A stretch of DNA of 9,797 bases from NCBI GenBank assembly GCA_029007575.1, contig JAQXIB010000281.1, positions 1 through 9,797 of the forward strand, in the 5' to 3' direction. Both the position numbers and the translations under genes were made by a program. The DNA is from Clostridiales bacterium (GTDB taxonomy: Bacteria; Bacillota; Clostridia; Oscillospirales; Ruminococcaceae). Shown one piece after another: positions 6,249-9,797 of this stretch (positions within the stretch are counted from its first letter, which is position 1; every line of letters starts with the position of its first letter). Below the pieces are notes generated by a model that was given only the letters and a program-made list of their open reading frames with translations, searched no databases and was not told where the DNA came from.

Positions 6249-7568
6249 GTGATCAGAGTGGATACGGTAACTGTAATAGGCGCCGGACTGGCCGGCTGTG
6301 AAGCGGCTCATCAGTTGGCAAAACGCGGCATACAGGTCAAGCTGTACGAAATGAAGCCGAACAAAATGTCTCCCGCACATCACTATCCGGGATTCGCGGA
6401 GCTGGTGTGCTCCAACTCTTTAAAAGCGGACAGGCTTGGCTCGGCAGCCGGTATGCTGAAGGCGGAGATGCGGTTGTTTGATTCGGTGGTTTTGGAAGCG
6501 GCGGATCGCTTTGCAGTTCCGGCAGGCGGTGCGTTGGCGGTAGAACGGACTGCTTTTTCGGATTACATCACCCAAAAAATAACAGCGGATGAGAATATTG
6601 AGATCATCTCTCAAGAGGTTTCCGAAATCCCGGAGGAAAATGTGATCGTTGCAACCGGCCCGTTGACGGCGGACGATTTGGCGGAAAACATTAAGAAACT
6701 CTGCGGCACTGAAACCCTGAGCTTTTATGATGCGGCAGCCCCGATTGTGACGGCTGACAGCATTGATATGAATGTTGCTTTTATGGCGTCGCGTTACGGC
6801 AAAGGGGAAGCCGACTATATCAATTGCCCGATGAATAAAGAGGAATACGAGCGTTTCTATCAGGCGTTGGTCACGGCAGAAATTGCTCCGTTAAAATCCT
6901 TTGATAAGGAGTACTTTCGGGTGTATGAAGGTTGTATGCCGGTGGAGGTCATAGCGAAACGGGGAGAAGATACCCTGAGGTTTGGGCCGCTGAAACCGGT
7001 AGGATTGACCGATCCGCGCACCGGACATCGTTCGTGGGCAGTGGTGCAGCTGCGAAAAGAAAACGCAGCTTCTACCATGTATAATCTGGTAGGATTTCAG
7101 ACCAACTTAAAATTTCCGGAGCAGAAACGGGTGTTTTCGATGATTCCGGGATTGGAAAACGCCGAGTTTGTGCGTTACGGGGTGATGCACCGGAATACTT
7201 TCTTGGACAGCCCCCGATTACTTACCGAATATTTTTCGATGAAAAACCGACCGAATCTTTTCTTTGCCGGTCAGATGACCGGTGTGGAGGGGTATATTGA
7301 ATCCGCGGCTTCGGGCATCATGGCAGGATATCAGATGGCGCGTCTGCTGGAGGGAAAACCTCTGCTGAGCTTGCCGAATACTTCGATGATGGGAGCGCTT
7401 TCCAAATATATCAGCGATGAAACGGTTTCCTGCTTTCAGCCGATGGGATGCAATATGGGCATCTTGCCCGACTTAGAGGAACGGATTCGGGATAAAAAAT
7501 GCCGATATCAAATGCTTGCGGAACGAGGCTTAAAAGATTTGGAAACAGCGTTGCAGCAAGCGGATTAA
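6249..7568 (+). CDS. trmFO: Folate-dependent tRNA (uracil-5)-methyltransferase TrmFO
   Basis: TrmFO makes 5-methyluridine at position 54 in the T-loop of tRNAs, using methylene-tetrahydrofolate as methyl donor and FAD as carrier. The 439-residue product has family length. It has the FAD-binding VIGAGLAGCEAA (9-20), then LYEMKP, FAELVCSNSLKAD with the conserved Cys54, and PAGGALAVER. The second conserved cysteine, Cys229, sits in YEGCMPVEV, followed by LRFGPLKPVGL. The C-terminal FAD motif is FFAGQMTGVEGYIESAASGIMAG. Both cysteines described as functional in this family are present. I prefer GTG 6249 because AAGGA (6238-6242) is 6 nt away; ATG 6243 would have no spacing at all and adds only two residues. 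In Bacillus the gene is followed by xerC-hslVU-codY; here plsX follows instead. Confidence 0.96.
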   Translation: MIRVDTVTVIGAGLAGCEAAHQLAKRGIQVKLYEMKPNKMSPAHHYPGFAELVCSNSLKADRLGSAAGMLKAEMRLFDSVVLEAADRFAVPAGGALAVERTAFSDYITQKITADENIEIISQEVSEIPEENVIVATGPLTADDLAENIKKLCGTETLSFYDAAAPIVTADSIDMNVAFMASRYGKGEADYINCPMNKEEYERFYQALVTAEIAPLKSFDKEYFRVYEGCMPVEVIAKRGEDTLRFGPLKPVGLTDPRTGHRSWAVVQLRKENAASTMYNLVGFQTNLKFPEQKRVFSMIPGLENAEFVRYGVMHRNTFLDSPRLLTEYFSMKNRPNLFFAGQMTGVEGYIESAASGIMAGYQMARLLEGKPLLSLPNTSMMGALSKYISDETVSCFQPMGCNMGILPDLEERIRDKKCRYQMLAERGLKDLETALQQAD

Positions 7569-7639
7569 TTTTACTTAATACAGATCGTGCAGGAAAGAAA
7601 TGTGATCATAGATTCGCAAAGAAAGGAATGGACGTAAAA

Positions 7640-8659
7640 ATGAAAATTATAGTAGATGGCTTTGGCGGAGATAACGCGCCTCTTTCGGTTTTGCAGGGAT
7701 GCGCGCTGGCGGTTGCGGAGTATGAAGATGTAGAAATCATCGTGACCGGTGACGAAGCCAAAATTCGTAATGTGGTAGCAGAAAATAACATTTCACTGGA
7801 TAAAATTGAGATTGTGGATGCCAACGGCGTGATCGAAATTGAAGACGAGCCGACCGACATTTTGAAGGCAAAGAAGGATTGTTCCATGGCGGTTGCGTTT
7901 CAACTGCTGGCGCAGGGCAAGGGCGATGCCTTTGTCAGCGGAGGTAGCACCGGAGCCATTGTGGTTGGGGCTTCCTTTTTGGTCAAGAGGATCAAAGGCA
8001 TTAAACGTGCGGCGTTGGCACCGATTTTGCCGACCGATACCGGATGCTATATGCTGATGGATGCGGGAGCAAATTTGGATTGCCGTCCGGAGATGCTGAT
8101 GCAGTTCGGCATCATGGGATCTGTTTATATGAATAAAATCATCAAAATAAACCAACCTCGGGTTGGATTGCTGAATGTGGGCGCAGAGGAAACCAAAGGC
8201 ACTGATCTGCAGCTTGGCGCTTATCATCTGCTCAAGCAATCGAAGTTAAACTTTTGCGGTAACGTAGAGCCTCGCGATGTCCCGTCGGGCGCCTGCGATG
8301 TTTTGGTGACCGATGGATTTTCCGGAAATGTGGTGCTGAAACTGACCGAAGGCTTGGGGATGACTTTAATCGGTAACATTAAGGAGATCTTCATGAAAGG
8401 ATTCCTCTCAAAAATCGCGGCGGCGATCGTACTGCCGGAAATGAAAAAATTCAAAAAGAAAATGGATTATACCGAATACGGCGGCGCACCGTTGATGGGC
8501 ATATCCAAACCGGTGATCAAAGCACACGGCAGTTCCAATGCCAAGGCGTTTAAGAACGCAATCCGCCAGGCAAGAGATTTCGCGCAGATGAATGTCATCG
8601 AGGAAATTAAAAATGCGCTTGCCGAGGCGCCGAAAGCCGAGGAACAGACCGCAGAATAA
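7640..8659 (+). CDS. plsX: Phosphate acyltransferase PlsX
   Basis: PlsX converts acyl-ACP and phosphate to acyl-phosphate, the acyl donor that membrane PlsY uses to make lysophosphatidate, the first step of phospholipid synthesis in most Gram-positives. It is a soluble, membrane-associated enzyme. The 339-residue product has the usual length. Motifs are VDGFGGDNAP near the N-terminus (the usual form is AMGGD), SGGSTGA (100-106), MLMDAGANLDC, GLLNVGAEETKGT, VTDGFSGNVVLKLTEG and YGGAPLMGISKPVIKAHGSS. ATG 7640 matches family starts. AAAGG lies about 13 nt upstream, rather far, while ATG 7628, in frame four codons earlier, directly abuts it. A longer frame reaching into trmFO is not credible. The gene is 20 nt upstream of rnc, with no acpP between. 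Confidence 0.95.
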   Translation: MKIIVDGFGGDNAPLSVLQGCALAVAEYEDVEIIVTGDEAKIRNVVAENNISLDKIEIVDANGVIEIEDEPTDILKAKKDCSMAVAFQLLAQGKGDAFVSGGSTGAIVVGASFLVKRIKGIKRAALAPILPTDTGCYMLMDAGANLDCRPEMLMQFGIMGSVYMNKIIKINQPRVGLLNVGAEETKGTDLQLGAYHLLKQSKLNFCGNVEPRDVPSGACDVLVTDGFSGNVVLKLTEGLGMTLIGNIKEIFMKGFLSKIAAAIVLPEMKKFKKKMDYTEYGGAPLMGISKPVIKAHGSSNAKAFKNAIRQARDFAQMNVIEEIKNALAEAPKAEEQTAE

Positions 8660-8679
8660 AGGAAAAAGGTCGAATCACT

Positions 8680-9360
8680 ATGAACGAGCTTGAAAACAGG
8701 ATTCATTATACTTTTAAAAATAAAAAGTTACTGCATGAGGCGTTGAGCCATTCCTCTTATGCAAACGAGGGAAAGCGGACGAGAAGCAATGAAAGGTTGG
8801 AATTTTTGGGAGATAGCGTGCTGTCCATTATCGTGGCAAAGCATCTGTTTACCCACTACACCCATCTGCCGGAGGGGGAACTGACCAAATTACGCGCCTC
8901 GCTGGTTTGTGAAAAATCGTTGTACGAGTTTGCTTCCGGCTTTGGATTGGGAGAATTTCTCCTGTTGGGAAAAGGAGAAGAAATGACCGGAGGCAGAGAG
9001 CGTCCTTCTATTATAGCGGATGCGTTTGAGGCGTTGCTGGCGGCCATTTATCTTGACGGAGGGATGGACGAGGCACGTAAATTTGTCCTGCAATTCATTC
9101 CGGAGCATCTGAATCCGAAGCAGGCAAAGGGACTCAGCGATTATAAAACCACTTTGCAGGAAATCGTGCAGCAAAACAAAGAAGAAAAAATCGAGTATGT
9201 GCTGATCGAGGAAACCGGCCCGGATCACGATAAAACCTTTGTGGTTGAGGTCCATTTGAATTCGAATGTCATCGGAACGGGACGAGGAAAAAGCAAGAAG
9301 CAGGCAGAGCAGTTTGCGGCAAAAGAAGCGTTGGAGCTCATGGGTTATGAAACACTCTAA
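8680..9360 (+). CDS. rnc: Ribonuclease III
   Basis: RNase III cleaves double-stranded RNA, separating 16S and 23S rRNA precursors and cutting structured mRNAs. The 226-residue product has the family length. The catalytic domain holds the signature NERLEFLGDS (37-46, with Glu41 and Asp45) and the second acidic pair, Asp114 and Glu117, in DAFEALLAAIYLDGG. The double-stranded RNA-binding domain runs from about residue 154 (DYKTTLQEIVQQNK) to GKSKKQAEQFAAKEALELMGY at the end. All four catalytic acidic residues are present. AAAGG at 8665-8669 is 10 nt before ATG 8680. The 3' end overlaps the next gene by 14 nt, indicating co-transcription and probable translational coupling. Confidence 0.97.
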   Translation: MNELENRIHYTFKNKKLLHEALSHSSYANEGKRTRSNERLEFLGDSVLSIIVAKHLFTHYTHLPEGELTKLRASLVCEKSLYEFASGFGLGEFLLLGKGEEMTGGRERPSIIADAFEALLAAIYLDGGMDEARKFVLQFIPEHLNPKQAKGLSDYKTTLQEIVQQNKEEKIEYVLIEETGPDHDKTFVVEVHLNSNVIGTGRGKSKKQAEQFAAKEALELMGYETL

Positions 9361-9797
9361 CATTGCTTTCTTTGTTCCGCACGTCGGCTGCCCGCATACC
9401 TGTTCGTTCTGTAATCAGCGCAGCATTTCGGGCACGGTTGCTTTGCCGACGGCGGAGGATGTAGAGCAGACCTGCCGACAGGCTTTGACTGAAGTGAAAG
9501 ACAAAGAGCATACCGAAATTGCTTTTTTCGGAGGCAGTTTTACCGCAATCCCGCGGGACTATATGCTGTCGCTGCTTAAAGCGGCGGAACCGTTTTGTCG
9601 GGACGGAATGTTTGCGGGGATCCGTATTTCCACCCGACCGGATTGTATTTCCGGGGAAATATTGGCGCTGCTGACGGAATATCATGTGACGGCCATTGAG
9701 CTTGGCGTGCAGAGTTTGAACGATCAGGTGTTGACGCTGAATGAACGCGGACATACGGCCGCCGATGTGCAGGAAGCGGTAGCATTGATCAAGGAGT
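9347..9797 (+). CDS. Elp3-like radical SAM protein, N-terminal part (runs off right edge)
   Basis: The frame is open from ATG 9347 to the end of the window (150 codons). It begins MKHSNIAFFVPHVGCPHTCSFCNQRSISG, with the CxxxCxxC cluster (Cys15, Cys19, Cys22) that would bind a 4Fe-4S cluster and S-adenosylmethionine. Further matches to the Elp3-like radical SAM domain are AFFGGSFTAI, RISTRPDCIS and AIELGVQSLNDQVLTLNERGHT. Bacterial proteins of this type have been annotated as Elp3 homologues, but many lack the acetyltransferase domain; that part is outside the window. GGAG at 9333-9336 lies 10 nt before the start. In many Clostridia this gene sits between rnc and smc-ftsY, so those genes may follow. 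The precise substrate is unknown. Confidence 0.9.
   Translation, partial: MKHSNIAFFVPHVGCPHTCSFCNQRSISGTVALPTAEDVEQTCRQALTEVKDKEHTEIAFFGGSFTAIPRDYMLSLLKAAEPFCRDGMFAGIRISTRPDCISGEILALLTEYHVTAIELGVQSLNDQVLTLNERGHTAADVQEAVALIKE

Noticed and set aside
7564..7579. ATTAA-N6-TTAAT inverted repeat upstream of plsX, considered as a FapR operator
   Set aside because: It is short and AT-only in the arms, overlaps the trmFO stop, and does not match the FapR consensus; no fapR gene is present.
7499..7639. Upstream extension of the plsX frame into trmFO
   Set aside because: It overlaps trmFO by about 70 bases and would add 47 residues without similarity ahead of the normal PlsX N-terminus MKIIVDGFGGDNAP.

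Overview
The window looks like chromosomal housekeeping DNA from a low-to-mid GC Gram-positive anaerobe of the Clostridia (Oscillospirales or a relative is likely, but the genus cannot be fixed from sequence alone). The reasons are strong AGGAGG-type ribosome binding sites, good sigma-A promoters, the translation operon order infC-rpmI-rplT with an attenuator-like leader, and two gene runs typical of Firmicutes: dprA-topA-trmFO and plsX-rnc-(Elp3-like radical SAM). I see no IS element, phage gene, tRNA, rRNA, CRISPR array or other sign of an accessory region.

Layout. At the left edge, the 5' end of a B12-binding radical SAM gene (TIGR03960 type) runs leftwards out of the window. It is divergent from everything else. 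Between it and infC (about 336-734) lie two divergent sigma-A promoters: minus-strand boxes at 415-443 and plus-strand boxes at 498-526. A roughly 200-nt infC leader follows, carrying a Rho-independent hairpin at 646-680, as expected for ribosomal-protein L20 feedback. From 735 to the right edge all genes are on the + strand: infC (ATT start), rpmI, rplT, a terminator-like hairpin, a SpoU/TrmH RNA methyltransferase, dprA, topA, a second terminator-like hairpin, trmFO, plsX, rnc, and the first 150 codons of an Elp3-like radical SAM gene.

How the genes fit together. IF3, L35 and L20 serve translation initiation and 50S assembly; the SpoU enzyme and TrmFO modify rRNA or tRNA; RNase III processes rRNA. 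DprA and TopA act on DNA uptake/recombination and supercoiling. PlsX starts phospholipid synthesis. Several genes abut or overlap (methyltransferase/dprA 20 nt apart; rnc/radical SAM overlap by 14 nt), which suggests co-transcription in blocks.

The points most worth a second look are regulatory: the ATT start of infC, the alternative pairings of its leader, a perfect hairpin that would mask the topA ribosome binding site, and repeated motifs between the divergent promoters. No acpP lies between plsX and rnc. I did not find an undescribed multi-gene system here.
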